A stretch of 64,000 bases of DNA from Galeopsis tetrahit. Its lineage: Eukaryota; Streptophyta; Magnoliopsida; Lamiales; Lamiaceae. Position numbers and translations under genes: made by a program. The stretch covers positions 310,001 to 374,000 of the forward strand of contig OY776128.1 of assembly GCA_963675135.1 (NCBI GenBank), read 5' to 3'. The notes beneath the pieces were generated by a model that was given only the letters and a program-made list of their open reading frames with translations, did not search any database and was not told the DNA's origin. Position 1 is the stretch's first letter, and each line of letters opens with the position of its first letter. Positions 22,001-34,264 of this stretch are shown here, in pieces.

Positions 22001-24866
22001 CTACTGTATGTCTACTTTCTTATTACCCACCACATTTTTAGATGAACTGCAAGTTATGCTAAATAAATTCTGGTGGGGTAAATCTTCCGAGTCAAATAGG
22101 GGCATAAATTGGATGAGATGGGGAAAGCTCTGTGTGGCGAAGGAATATGGAGGCAGGGGTTTCAAAGATTTTCATAGCTTTAATCTTGCTTTGCTGGGCA
22201 AGATGGGGTGGAGGCTTATCTCGGAGCCGAACGCACTCGTTTGCAAAATTCTAAAGGCTCGGTATTTCCCAAATGAGGACTTTCTCTCTACTGCCATCGG
22301 ATGTGCCCCTAGCTACACCTGGGACAGTATACATGCCACTCAACAGCTAATAAGACGGGGATTTAGATGGAAAGTGGGCACATGAGATTCCATTCGGGTA
22401 TGGAATGACTCGTGGATAAATGAAATTGAGAATTATTCGGTACACTCTGAGGGGGTGCAAGGGCTCAAAGATCTTCGAGTGTCGGCGCTGTTTGACAACG
22501 ATTCGAGAGAATGGGATTTGGGGCTAATTACTGACCTGCTGCCACTGGATATCAATAGAGTGATTAATATGGCAATACCACCGCGCGCGCTAGGAGCGCA
22601 AGATAAAGTAGTGTGGCGCCCTTCTAAAAATGGCGCATATACGGTAAAGTCGGCGTACAAGTTGGCTTTTACAGGTGAACAAACAACCGCCTTGAACGCG
22701 GAAGGTGAATGGGGACTGATTTGGAAATTGAAAGCTCCCCCTAAGGTAAAAGATTTTTTGTGGAGATTGGGTCGAAACTGCTTACCGACAAAAGAAAACC
22801 TTTATGTGAAAAGAGCAGTTCAAGATACGAACTGTGTACTCTGTGATGTTGGGTCAGAAAATCTGTGGCATATATTTATATCTTGCTCATTTGCACGAGA
22901 ATGTTGGGCCGCCGCGGGGCTGCTTACAAAACTAGAAGATATGAAGGGCAGGTTCTGAATTTCACGAAATTATTGTTTAAAATGTTGCACAGTCCGATCA
23001 AAGAGATTGCAGCAAGTGCGGGAATGATTATGTGGTAAGTTTGGAAAGAGAGAAATGTTGAGGTATGGAACGGTGTGCACAAATCGTCGATTGAGGCAGT
23101 GCACGGATCGACGAATTATTGGCGAGAGTGGGCTGCTGCTACTGGGGTACTCGGTGGTGCTGCTGCAAATGTTGGGGGCAGTGGCCGACCCAAGTGTGGT
23201 GCTTGGCATGCACCGGCTACCGGAATGCGAAAAATAAACGTGGATGCTGCCTTCTTCGCTGAATTGACGCAAACGGGCGTGGGAATGGTCATACGAGATG
23301 CGATGGGCAGCTTCGACCTAGGACGTACAAAGCTGATTCGGAGGTGTGTGGAGGTCGATGTGGGAGAGGCTATAGGCTTCTATGAGGCTCTCTCGTGGTT
23401 AAAGGAAAGGGATATGGATGACTACATTATTAAAGGAGATGCAAAAGGGGTGGTTGATGCTATCAATGGGGAAGATTGCTTGTACACGGTATTTGGAGAT
23501 TATATACGAGAATGTAAAGCTTTACTAGCTAGTTTCAATAATGTTTCGATTGTTTTCGTCAAATGGAGTGCCAATGAAATGGCACACCAATTTGCTAGGG
23601 CTTCTCTTCATTTCGAGAGTCCTCATGTTTGAGTAGATCCACCAAACTTTGTGATTGGACTCTCTTCTATCAATTGTCAATGCAATAATGAAAACTAAGT
23701 CTTCCCAAGTTCGAAGAAAAATCAAATTACTACTAGTTCTACACTCACAAAATAGTCATACTTTACTTGGGTTATTTTTATTTATTACTTTAGTCCCCAC
23801 AAAAATAGTCATACTTTACTTTACTTTTCGGTTCTTCTAAATTATAGTCTCATCAATGTATTAAAATTGTGTAAAAGAGTATGTTGAAGTAAATATAAAA
23901 TGTTTTTACATAGGTAATTGCATTTTCACAATACATAATATTTTACTCCATTCTTGTGTTAAATTCAAATTGGAACTATTTTTATCGGACGGGAAGAAAT
24001 ATATTCTATTCTCAATATCAACTAATTTCCATTCATCTTTGAGTTGATACTTTTGTGATAATATAAAATACTCTGACTTAAAGAACATGTTTTAATTTAT
24101 TATATTTTGAGAAAAAACTAATTATTCGAATATTCTCAAAATCCACTAATTTTAATTTTTATCAGTGTTGATACTTTTGTGATAAAAAATCGTACTATAA
24201 CTTAGGTCGGGTCAATTTTTAGTTATGTATTTGTTATTTTCTAAATTTTGGTGCTTTTGTTGTCAATTTTAGTCTGTTATAGTTTTGCTTTTTTCAATTT
24301 GTTTTTTTTTTTTTTTTGGTCTTTTTGATGCCAATAAAGAAAAAATATATACTACTAAAATTGAACACATGCATGATTCTTGATATAAACTCTACTTTCA
24401 TTACTGCGCATCAGGTAACTGGTTAAAAATCTGGGTCGAAATCGGTGCAGTTTTGTTAGCAATCGGGCTTTTCGAGGCCCAATTAAGCAGCATTGCTTAC
24501 CAGATTCTAGTATCGACATTGATAGCACTGGGTGCTTCTTACATGAGTTACACAGACATAGTTTCCTCAGCAAATTTCCTCTACAGTTTGGGAATGTTGT
24601 TGGAGTTTGCGTCTTTTCTCTACTTGAGATGGAGGTTTCCGCAAATGAACAGGCCCTACAAGGTGCCTCTTCATTTCGCAGGTCTGGTAATAATGTGCCT
24701 TGTTCCATCTGGTTTTCTAATTTATATAATGACTATAGCGACGAAGACGGTGTATTTGGTGTGTCTTTTTATGACTATTGGTGGGATGGGGTGGTTTGGA
24801 TTGATGAAGCTTTGTAAGTACAAAAGGTGGCTTGAATTCAATGAGGTTGCTTACGAAGAGGAGTGA
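19099..24866 (+). pseudogene. PUT-B copy of block 1, broken by a LINE
   Basis: Exon 1 starts at 19099 and is open to 19668 (MEIQRETQSPPPLPPPT ... GVVLGIVSL), where LINE sequence begins. The remaining ~320 nt of exon 1 and the start of the intron are missing. Intron similarity resumes near 23720. Exon 2 (about 24416-24866) keeps the frame to the normal end (NEVAYEEE) but lacks 81 nt between AYQIL and VSTLIAL. Other changes include GPYDEEP for GPYGEEP and an aberrant Asp-Leu for Gly-Pro in the AFGPF motif. Not functional. Confidence 0.92.
19669..23715 (+). mobile_element. 5'-truncated L1-type LINE with RNase H
   Basis: The sequence starts within the endonuclease (PDIIFLIET). It continues through the rest of EN (WVCVGDYNDIL, VSDHNPILL), RT (KAPGPDGYN, DLRPIALCNVLYRI, QSAFVSGR, FTDDSLLF), the zf-RVT region (KDFLWRLGRNCLPTKENL) and a C-terminal RNase H (KINVDAAF, KGDAKGVVDAI, VKWSANEMAH). 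ORF1 is absent. The frame is broken by a shift near 20570, a TAG at 20912-20914, a shift after 21319 and a stop near 22383, so it is dead. The 3' boundary is set by where PUT-B intron similarity resumes; no long poly-A was seen. Confidence 0.9.
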
Positions 24867-25124
24867 GTGATGATGTCGTGGAATTGCTCGTTCGACCAGG
24901 CGGATTTTCTGTTACACAAAGGTGTAACGTTTGCGCGTTTGGATCTATTCGTGTACAGTAGAGTTCAGTACAGATTTTCAATTTTTGTAAAAATATGAAA
25001 TTCTAGAGTTGTCATCTTGGTTCTCGTTTCGGTGGAAAAAAAGAGACTTTAATCTCAAATTTTGTTTCTTATGGGAACATTGTTGAATAATAAAAGTGAT
25101 TGGGTAGTTCTCATATATATATAT

Positions 25125-25294
25125 TATTAAGGATAAGACTTAGAATATCTTCTCGATTATTCTCAATGTATATCTTGTACATATCTTTGTAATCTTATCT
25201 CCTCATTATTAGGAGTCAGTTGTACTTTGATTTGATTTATATATTGAATACCGCAGATCACCAAAATCACGGTGAATTAAATCTCTTTCTCTCA
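25125..25294 (+). repeat. Copia 5' LTR
   Basis: Begins TATTAAGGATAAGACTTA and ends TCTTTCTCTCA; 170 bp, same length as the 3' LTR. Confidence 0.88.
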
Positions 25295-25325
25295 TGGTAT
25301 CAGCCTAAAACACCACAAACCCTAA

Positions 25326-25538
25326 GGTTGTGTTTGGATGAGGGGATTTCAAATGAAATGATTTAAAAATTGATGGATTTCAAATGACATGCTTTTAGTG
25401 AGGATTTAAAATTCTCTCAATTTTAACTAAAATGAGATGCTAAATATTTGAAATCAATTCATTTAATCCAAACAGGTGAAGTGGATTTAGAGTATGGATT
25501 TAAAATCCAAACCTAAATCCCTCCATCCAAACACAACC
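25326..25538. mobile_element. Tourist-like (PIF/Harbinger) MITE nested in the Copia leader
   Basis: Terminal inverted repeats GGTTGTGTTTGGATGAGGGG and its inverted counterpart end in CCAAACACAACC. TAA flanks both sides (25323-25325, 25539-25541). 213 bp, non-coding. Confidence 0.75.
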
Positions 25539-25751
25539 TAAATTGTTTTCCACCGCCCTCACGGCAAATATTCCCACATCCACATTCAAATTAATTTGAT
25601 CTACTTTCCACCGTCAAATTAATTTAATCTGCTTTCCACCGTCATTTGTTAATTCCAAAGAATTAATTAATTCAAAGCAGCAGCTTTCTCTCTCCAATCT
25701 AATTTCCAAATCCTTCTTTTGCTGTTATCATTCTGCAATTTATTTTCTCCA

Positions 25752-28700
25752 ATGGCTTCCACTGATCCTCTCGCTTCTGAAACATTGCCTTTCTCCACGT
25801 TAATTCACATGCTCACCGTGAAATTAACATCGTCCAACTTTTTACTCTGGAAAACGCAGATCACTTCGGTCTTTGAGTGTCAAGATCTAATCGGTTACAT
25901 TGATGGATCCAAACCTGCCCCTCCCACTACTCTTTCTGGTTCCTCAAATCCAGCCTACACTAAGTGGAGAATTCAAGATCGTAGAATAACCAGCTATTCA
26001 AATAAGGTCTTTGACCTTATTTTCTACCCCCAGGTGTCAAATATGTCGTGGGGGAACATTATGTAGATAAATGTCCCCAAAGGTACGTTCGTGCTCCTAA
26101 TCAGCCCATTGCTCAACTTGCTCAGGCCTTTAATTCAGTCTGCAACGTTTCCTCGGAACCGACCTCAGATTGGTATGTTGACACTGGTGCAACGGCGCAT
26201 ATGACATCTCAGAAATCTACCCTCGATTCAATTGAGCCTTATTCTGGTAATGGACATGTTGTCGTCGGTAATGGAAATACGTTAAATATTACACATATTG
26301 GCTCGAGTTTGGTTTCTGATAATGTTAAATTGCTGGATGTTCTTGTCGTTCCAAATATCACTAAAAATTTATTATTCATCAGTAAGCTCACATCTGACTT
26401 ACCTGTTACTGTATTATTCTCTGATAAATCATTTACTGTTCAGAATCGGATAACGGGGCAGGTTCTGGCTCAAGGTAAATGTGAAAACGGCTTATATGTG
26501 TTGGACAAGAGTCATCCGGCTTTGGTTGCAGCTCTCCACACCAAGATCTCAAAGGCTTCCTTTACTTTATGGCACTTACGTTTGGGGCATGTCCCATTTG
26601 ATGTTATTTCTTTATTGCAAAAACAAGGTTTACTATCTGTTAATTCTTTGTTGCCGAACCCTGATATTTGTTCTTCTTGTCAAATGGCCAAGAGCAAGCG
26701 TTTATCTTTTTCGTTAAATGAGAAACGTGCATCTCATGTTCTTGATTTGATTCATTGTGATTTGTGGGGTCCTTCACCTGTTTCTACTATTGATGGCTAT
26801 CGTTATTATGTGGTTTTTGTGGATGATTTTTCAAGATTCTCTTGGATGTATCCGTTACGTGCGAAATCTGACTTCTTTGATACACTTGTTCGCTTTCACA
26901 CATTTGTTTGCACCCAATTTTCTAGACCTGTCAAAGTGTTTCAAAGTGACGGAGGGACTGAATTTACAAACTCACGGGTTCAGCAGTTTATGATTAAACA
27001 TGGCATGCATCATCGGTTGTCCTGCCCATACACCCCTCAGCAGAATGGACGTGCTGAACGCAAACACCGACACATCTCTGAAACTGGCTTATCTATGATG
27101 TTTCAGGCAAATGTACCTGCTTGTTATTGGTTTGAGGCCTTTGCCACTGTAGTGTTTGTTATTAACCGCCTCCCGTCATCTCTGTTGGGTTCCAAGTCTC
27201 CTTTTAAGTTGTTATTCGACACTACTCCAAATTATTCCAATTTTAAGCCATTTGGGTGTCGTGTGTTTCCTTATCTTCGTGATTATGCTGTTAAGAAGTT
27301 GGCTCCTCGTAGTAGGCCATGCGTTTTTATGGGCTACAGTACTTCTTATAAGGGTTTTCGGTGATCCTGCGGTATCTCGTACTTTTATTACTCGCCATGC
27401 ACAGTTTGACGAGCTATGTTTCCCTTTTTCAGAATCTCAGGCATCCTCGGATCAGAATCTGCTTGATATCTCTACCTTCGTGGATATGTCAGATGTGCCA
27501 AATTCATCTCCTGGCCCCACTCATCGCATTCAGTCCTCGAATCCTACACCAGCTGCCTCTTCAGATACATCACACTCTAGGCCGTGCTCTCTATGCTCTG
27601 GCTCGTCTGAGGTACCATCTGTCTTGCCTCATGTGCAGCCCAATCCTCCTCCCCATGTCCCTGAACTTCCTACTCGACCACCCCCTCCTTCGGTAGCCCC
27701 ATCGCATACCATGATCACTCGTGCGAAGTCCGGGGTATTTAAGCCAAAATATCACACTCAGTTGGCTACCACAACCCTTCTTTCGGCTTTGATCGCTTCG
27801 TCCGAGCCTCGTGGATTTAAATCCGCCTCCAAGTCTCCTGAATGGCTCGCTGCAATGCAAGAAGAAATTGATGCTCTTCATTCTAATCAGACTTGGGACT
27901 TGGTTCCTCGTCCAGCAACTACTAACATTGTCGGCTCCAAATGGATTTTTCGTACAAAATATCATTCTGATGGCTCCATTGAACGACACAAGGCTTGTCT
28001 GGTTGCTCAGGGGTTCACCCAAATTCCTGGATTGGATTTCTCACACACATTTAGTCCTGTTGTCAAAGCATCTACGGTTCGGGTTATTTTGGCCCTCTCA
28101 GTTCAGCACAAGTGGCCTTTACATCAGCTTGACGTAAAAAATGCCTTCTTAAATGGCATTCTTGATAAACCAGTATACATGTCTCAGCCACCTGGTTTCG
28201 TGGATTCTCGTTTTCCTGATCATGTTTGTCGTCTCAAAAGGGCTCTTTATGGTCTTCGTCAAGCTCCCTTGGCATGGTTCCAACGCTTTAACACGTTCTT
28301 GTTTAGTCTGGGGTTTCTTGTTAGCAAATCAGATTCGTCCCTATTCTATTTTCATCAAGGGTCAACCGTGCTCTACCTCTTGCTTTATGTTGATGACATA
28401 ATCGTCACAGACAGTGATCTAGATTTCTTGCGCCGATTTATCACCCGAACACACGCAGAATTCGCCATCAAGGACTTGGGCCGCTTGAACTACTTCTTGG
28501 GCCTCGAAGTATCTTATACCGACTCTGGTCTCTTCGTTGGACAGGCTAAGTATGCCAATGACATCTTGGATCGAGTGTCTCTTCTCGACTCCAAACCTGT
28601 TTCTACACCTCTGGCCACTGGTGACTCTCTCACTAGCTCAGGCGATCCGTTCCCTGACCCAACCTTATATCGTTCCTTGGTTGGTGCTCTCCAATATCTC

Positions 28701-29366
28701 ACCATCACTCGCCCGGATCTCTCTTTTGCGGTCAATTAAGTTAGTCAGTTTCTTCAGTCTCCCACTGTTGACCACTTCTCCGCTGTCAAGCGAATCTTGA
28801 GGTATGTTAAGGGTACCATGCATTTCGGATTAACCTTCACTCATCGCCCAGAGACATCCATTGTCGGTTACTCTGACGCAGACTGGGCTCGTTGTGTGGA
28901 AACACGTCGCTCCACTTATGGTTATTCCATCTTCCTCGGGGGCAATCTTGTTTCTTGGAGTGCAAAGAAACAACCAACAGTTGCTCGTTCTAGTTGTGAG
29001 TCTAAATATCGTGCCCTAGCCAACACTGCCTCTGAAGTTATTTGGCTTTCAAATCTACTACGTGAGATTCAGGCTCTTCCGTCCTCCTGTCCTCTCTTGC
29101 TTTGTGACAACAAGAGTGCAATCTTTCTCAACCAGAACCCGGTGGCTCACAAAAGGGCTAAACACATTGACATAGATTGTCATTTCGTCCGAGAGTTGGT
29201 TTCAGCTGGTCGTCTCTCCACTCAGTTCGTTCCATCTCATCTTCAGCTCGCCGATATTTTCACCAAGAGTCTCCCACGTCCGGCCTTCGAGTTTCTTCGT
29301 TCCAAGCTTTGCGTCTTTCCGAATCTGACGCAGCGCTTGACGGGGGGTATTAAGGATAAGACTTAA
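25752..29366 (+). pseudogene. Copia gag-pol remnant
   Basis: gag starts at 25752 (MASTDPLASETLPF) but loses most of its body near 26030, including any zinc knuckle before CPQRYVRAP. Then come protease (YVDTGATAHMTS), GAG-pre-integrase (TLWHLRLGH), integrase (LIHCDLWGPSP, FQSDGGTEF, QQNGRAERKH), RT (KWIFRTK, LDVKNAFLNG, LLYVDDIIVT) and RNase H (GYSDADWA, LCDNKSAIF). There is a frameshift near 27358, and a TAA at 28737-28739 replaces a Gln codon between RT and RNase H. The RT style suggests the Ale/Retrofit lineage. Confidence 0.9.
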
Positions 29367-29517
29367 AATATCTTCTAGATTATTCTCAATGTATATCTTG
29401 TACATATCTTTGTAATCTTATCTCCTCATTATTAGGAGTCAGTTGTACTTTCATTTGATTTATATATTGAATACCCCAGATCACCAAAATCACGTTGAAT
29501 TAAATCTCTTTCTCTCA
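29348..29517 (+). repeat. Copia 3' LTR
   Basis: Same ends and length as the 5' LTR; about 5 of 170 positions differ by eye. Confidence 0.88.
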
Positions 29518-29786
29518 TATATATAATAAATGATTCAAAATGTGTGACAACATACCAGACAATAAATAGAAACTGTTGAATCCGAATCCCATTGTAAAGG
29601 GGGTCTATTGCAGTTTTTTAATCATTGAACTCGATTGAATTCTACACAACACAACTCTTTTTTTTTTTACAATGATTGAAAATCTGTATTGAACCCTACT
29701 GTACAGAAATAGATCCAAATCCGCAAACGTTACACCTTCGTGTAACAGAAAATCCATTCGATCGAGCATTTCCACAACATCATCAC

Positions 29787-31341
29787 TCACTCCTCCTCGT
29801 AAGCAACCCTACTGAACTTAAGCCATCCTTTGGACTTACAAAGCTTCATCAACCCAAACCACCCCATCCCACCAACCGTCATACATAAACACACCAAATA
29901 CACCGTCTTCGTTGCTATAATCATTATATAAATTAGAAAACCAGATGGAACAACACACATTATTACCAGACCCGCGTAATGAAGAGGCACCTTGTACGGC
30001 CTCTTCATTTGCGGAAACTTCCATCTCAGGTAGAGAAAAGACGCAAACTCCAACAACATTCCCAAACTGTAGAGGAAATTTGCCGAGGAAACTATGTCTG
30101 TGTAACTCATGTAAGAAACACCCAGTTCTATCAGCGTCGATACTAGAATCCCGATCCATGGCGTGTTGAACCACTTTGATCGGAGTCCCGCAACCTTCGG
30201 CAAAAGGGCTAAGTCCGCCATGCCCAGAATTTGGTAAGCACTACTGCTTAATTGGGCCTCGAAAAGCCCGGTTGCTGACAAAACTGCACCGATTTCGACC
30301 CAGATTTTCAACCAGTTGCCTGATGCAGCAATGATGTAGAGTTTATATAAAAAATGGTCATGTATGTGTTCAACTTTAGACTTATATATTTTTTCCTTTT
30401 CAATTATATCAGTTTGACATCAATTTTGGTTCAAAAGGATCACAATTGAAAAAAGCACCAACATACCGGAATTAAGATTAAAACTGGATACCAAAAAGTG
30501 CAAACACAAAATAGCACCAAAAGGACTAAATTGAAAAAGTAAAACCATACCTAACTAAATTTGACAACAAAAGTACCACAATTGAAAAGGTAACGAAATA
30601 CAAAAGGTTAGAACATATCGAATTAAAATTGAACACCAAAAATGACATAAAGGACAACAAAGATAGTATCAATTTGAATTTAACATAAATTAATAAAATA
30701 TTATTTACTGTATCTAAATTTTATCTTCATAGTTCCCCAATATACCCTTGTAAAAACATTTTACATTAACTCAAATATACATGTTTACACAATTTTAACA
30801 TGAGACTGTAATTTAGGATAACCCTAAAAAGTAAAGTATTGACTATTTTTGTTGGTGACAGAGTAATAAATGAAAATAACCCAAAAAATAAAGTATGACT
30901 ATTTTTCTATTTTTGTAGTCTGGGTGTAATAAATAAAAGAATCACATTTTTTTTGTCTTGGTATCATGTCTAAATATACCAATCTCACCGTTCATTTGGA
31001 TACCGTTTAAAATCAAAGTCCTGTAGAAATTGTTTCCATCGATTCGAATATGAGAGATAGAGAATAGCACACATAAGTTCCATCGATTCTAGTGTACCAA
31101 GTTAGTAAAAAATTATATTCAAATTACTTAAAATTCAATTGAATAGAATGTATACACTACTTACCGGGGATATGGTCCTGGCGCGTCCGCAATGAACCCG
31201 GCCTCCCAAAGTTCCTGATCGGCGGAGACGGCTCCGGTGACGGCCACGAGAGGGATTAAGTAACCCAAACACGTCAAAATCACGACAAAAAACAAGGCTA
31301 AAGGGAAAGTTTTTGAAGGATTATCAACTTCCCCCGCCATC
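29787..31341 (-). pseudogene. Inverted PUT-B copy of block 1, 5' truncated
   Basis: Exon 2 (30319-29787) is fully open and ends VAYEEE. The intron is 30320-31164. Only the last ~177 nt of exon 1 (31341-31165) remain, up to the codons for MAGEV, where the sequence runs into a TA repeat. The exon-1 remnant also has changes around its donor and frame. It lies tail to tail with the forward copy ending at 24866, and the Copia element sits between them. Confidence 0.9.
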
Positions 31342-31765
31342 TATATATATATATATATAATAATAGAATAGTGGCTTCCTTGACAAGTTCCCGCCTAAAA
31401 TGTTGTAATATTAAAATATTATTTCTGTGGGACCTATAGTAAAATATCATCTTTTATCATCTTTTAAAATTCATTTTCTCCCTCTTTCCTTTATTTTCAT
31501 TTTCTCTCTCCTCTCTATGCTGTCAATTTTTATTAAAAATGATATAAAATGAATATTTATTAATTATTCTCAATTAATTATTTTTGGTAAATCTTAATTT
31601 TATCCAATATTATTGTGACATTTATTTTTCAAATAAAATATTAAAATTGATGGTCCTAACAAAAATACTTACACTATTGTATGTATACAAAAAATCATTT
31701 ATTAACATCATACTGTTTTTATAAATTTATTAATTTATAAATTGTGCATTGGAGAAATACTAGTA
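31342..31765. other. TA repeat and unassigned AT-rich DNA between blocks 1 and 2
   Basis: Starts with a TA microsatellite (31342-31358). The rest shows no gene. It is the junction between truncated PUT-B exon 1 and the next PUT-B scrap. Confidence 0.5.
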
Positions 31766-31769
31766 AATA

Positions 31770-32181
31770 GAAACAGCTGAATCTTTACGGGTCCATTGCA
31801 GTTTTACAATCATTGAACTCAATTGAATTTTACACAACACAACTCCTATTTTTTTTATTTTTACAATGATTGAAAATCTGAATTGAACCTTACTGTACAC
31901 GAATAGATCCAAATTCGCAAACGTTACCCCTTTGTGTAACAGAAAATCCATCCCGTCGAACAAGTGATTCCACAACATCATCACTCACTCCTCCAACCCT
32001 CCTACTGAATTTAAGCCATCTTTGGACTTACAAAATTTCATCAATCCAAACCACCCCATCCCACCAACAGTCATACTACACAAACACACCAAATACACAG
32101 TCTTCATTGCTATAGCTATTATAAATTATAAAATCGAATGGAACAAGGCACATTATTACCAAACCTGTGTAATGAAGAGAA
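31770..32181 (-). pseudogene. Inverted scrap of PUT-B exon 2 3' end
   Basis: Matches the 3' UTR and last ~55 codons of exon 2 in the inverted copies (compare 48500-48910), with indels that break the frame. Joined at 32182 to unrelated DNA similar to the start of block 1. Confidence 0.8.
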
Positions 32182-32199
32182 ACCAATGATTGTTTGGCT

Positions 32200-32635
32200 A
32201 ACATTTCAAGAAAATTGTTATAATGATTTTAATAGAAAAATATCTAGAATAAAAAAGAAAGAAGAAAAATAAGTTTTCGAAATATTCTTAATATTCATTG
32301 ATAATTTTAGAGTATTCTTTACAATTAATATTCACCACAAATGTGTTAGTAGATTATCATGAATAATTATAAATAGGGAAATGAATTCAAATAAATAACT
32401 AATTTGAAAATCAGTATTTGGAATATTGTTAAATAAAATCTAAGTCTGAAAATTTTGATAATTTTTTTTTGATAAATCTTAGTCAATGACAGTTAAATAA
32501 CAACAATAATAATTAAGTGATCAATTTTAACAATGACTAAATGTGGATGTGGATGACTAAATTTAAAAAATTATACCTACACAATTGATGATATATTCAA
32601 ATTACTTAAAATTCAATCGTATGGTATACACTACT
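32200..32635. repeat. Block-2 leader DNA duplicated from/with 17790-18220
   Basis: Collinear with the block-1 leader over several hundred bp (shared runs such as CTTTACAATTAATATTCACC and TGAATTCAAATAAATAACTA). Non-coding. Confidence 0.75.
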
Positions 32636-32639
32636 TAAC

Positions 32640-32945
32640 GAATATGGTCCTGGCGGCGTCGGCCATGAAACCAGCCTACCAAAGTTCCTGAGCGGCGATA
32701 GTGACGGTACGAGATGGAACGTCAATATCACAAAAAAAAAAAAGTAAAGGGAAAGTTTTCGAAAGATTATCCACTTCCCCGCCATTGTATTAACATTATC
32801 CCAGAATATTGAAAAACAGATTCTAATCTTTCTTCACGTTATTTGTGGCAAAGCAATACACATGATTATGAAAGGGACAAGTGAAACAATCCTTAAAACT
32901 ACGCCAAAGAGTTGACTATAACTGACCATGTGTAATTCAAAAATT
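32640..32945 (-). pseudogene. Inverted PUT-B exon-1 fragment (block 2)
   Basis: Same scrap as 18221-18530, with a similar set of deletions relative to intact exon 1, which shows that the deletions pre-date block duplication. Confidence 0.72.
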
Positions 32946-33183
32946 CTAAGTCAAAAATTCTAAATCATTGTCACTTGCATAACTTTCACTTTCACTTTCT
33001 TTTCATATGGTATCTCTACATAATAATGAAGTTTTACATATTGAAAGATTGGTGTAGCATCATATTTGCATAAGAATCATCTACTAAAATCATCAACTAT
33101 AGTTAAAAAAAATCCCCAAATATCTGTATATATCAATTGAAACTCTTCAACTATTAATATAGTCGCTTATCCGATCTTGGAAT

Positions 33184-33660
33184 CATGTTCACCACTCTGT
33201 TTCTGTTGTTTCTGAATTGCACAGGGTTAACTATTGTTCGTTTTACTGTTGTTTGTTTAGGGATTGTGTCACTTTCTCCATTTTTAGCTCTGTTTTTTTG
33301 TTTCGATTTCCAAGATCCGCTAGTAGATGGATGGAGAGGGGTGCAAAAAGATTGGAGATTGTTCTTCAACACTCTGTTTCGGAACTTGAATTTTTGGTAC
33401 AATGCTAGTACTTTAGCTGGTGAAGTAGACTTTGTTTTCAGCTGGGATTATTACTTGTTTAGTTTAGGTTACTTAATCACTCTTCTAACTGCAATTGGGG
33501 CTACACAATTAGATCATGAAAAATGGGTGACGGCTATTTTCAAGAATTAGCTCTGGAAATTGGTGGGAATTGGTTGAAAATGTGGGTTGAAATTGGTGCA
33601 GTTTTGTGTGTGATTGGTTTATATGAGGTCAATTTAAGCAGTGTAGCTTATCAGATTCTC
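33184..33660 (+). pseudogene. PUT-A fragment fused to the PUT-B start (block 2)
   Basis: Forward PUT-A sequence from MFTTLFL through RLFFNTLFRNLNFW, LAGEV, LITLLTAIGAT and NWLKMWVEIGAVL to SSVAYQIL. It has a deletion after FCFDFQD and a frame change near 33540. It lacks the promoter and N-terminal half. It passes directly into the PUT-B leader at CAGATTCTCAA, seven bases before the PUT-B start at 33669. Confidence 0.85.
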
Positions 33661-34264
33661 AACTTATTATGGAAACCCAACGTGAAACTCAATCACCGCC
33701 ACGGCTGCCGCCACCAACCGCCATGTCGCCGCTGCCGGAGGACATCCCGACAACCCCCGCCGTCGCCTCCAAAGCCAAAAAGCTCACATTAATCCCACTC
33801 ATCTTCCTCATATACTTCGAAGTCGCCGGCGGTCCGTACGGCGAAGAGCCCGCCGTGAAAGCCGCCGGCCCGCTACTCGCCATTCTCGGATTCCTAATCT
33901 TCCCCTTCATCTGGTCCATTCCCGAAGCCCTAATCACGGCGGAGCTCGCCACCGCCTTCCCCGGCAACGGCGGATTCGTAATCTGGGCCGACAGAGCCTT
34001 CGGCCCGTTCTTCGGATCTCTCATGGGGACATGGAAATTCCTGAGTGGAGTCATCAACATAGCTGCTTTTCCAGCTCTCTGCATCGATTACCTGAAACGG
34101 ATCTTCCCAATTTTCGAATCTGGACTCAGTAGAAATTTGGGGATTTTGATTTCAACCCTAGTTCTCGCGTTTCTGAATTACACAGGGTTAGCTATAGTCG
34201 GCTACTTCGGCGTCGTTTTGGGGATCGTTTCACTTGCGCCTTTCGTTATCATGTCTGGCATTGC

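Larger units (their letters stand above)
25125..29517 (+). mobile_element. Ty1/Copia LTR retrotransposon, degraded
   Basis: Two 170-bp LTRs (25125-25294 and 29348-29517) differ at about 5 positions. The first LTR is followed by TGGTATCAG, the usual primer binding site for initiator tRNA-Met. The second is preceded by a purine tract (CGGGGGG). The flanks are TATAT repeats. The paralogous site in block 2 (about 48435-48450) has the flanking DNA without the element. The pol order protease, integrase, RT, RNase H is that of Copia. Confidence 0.92.
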
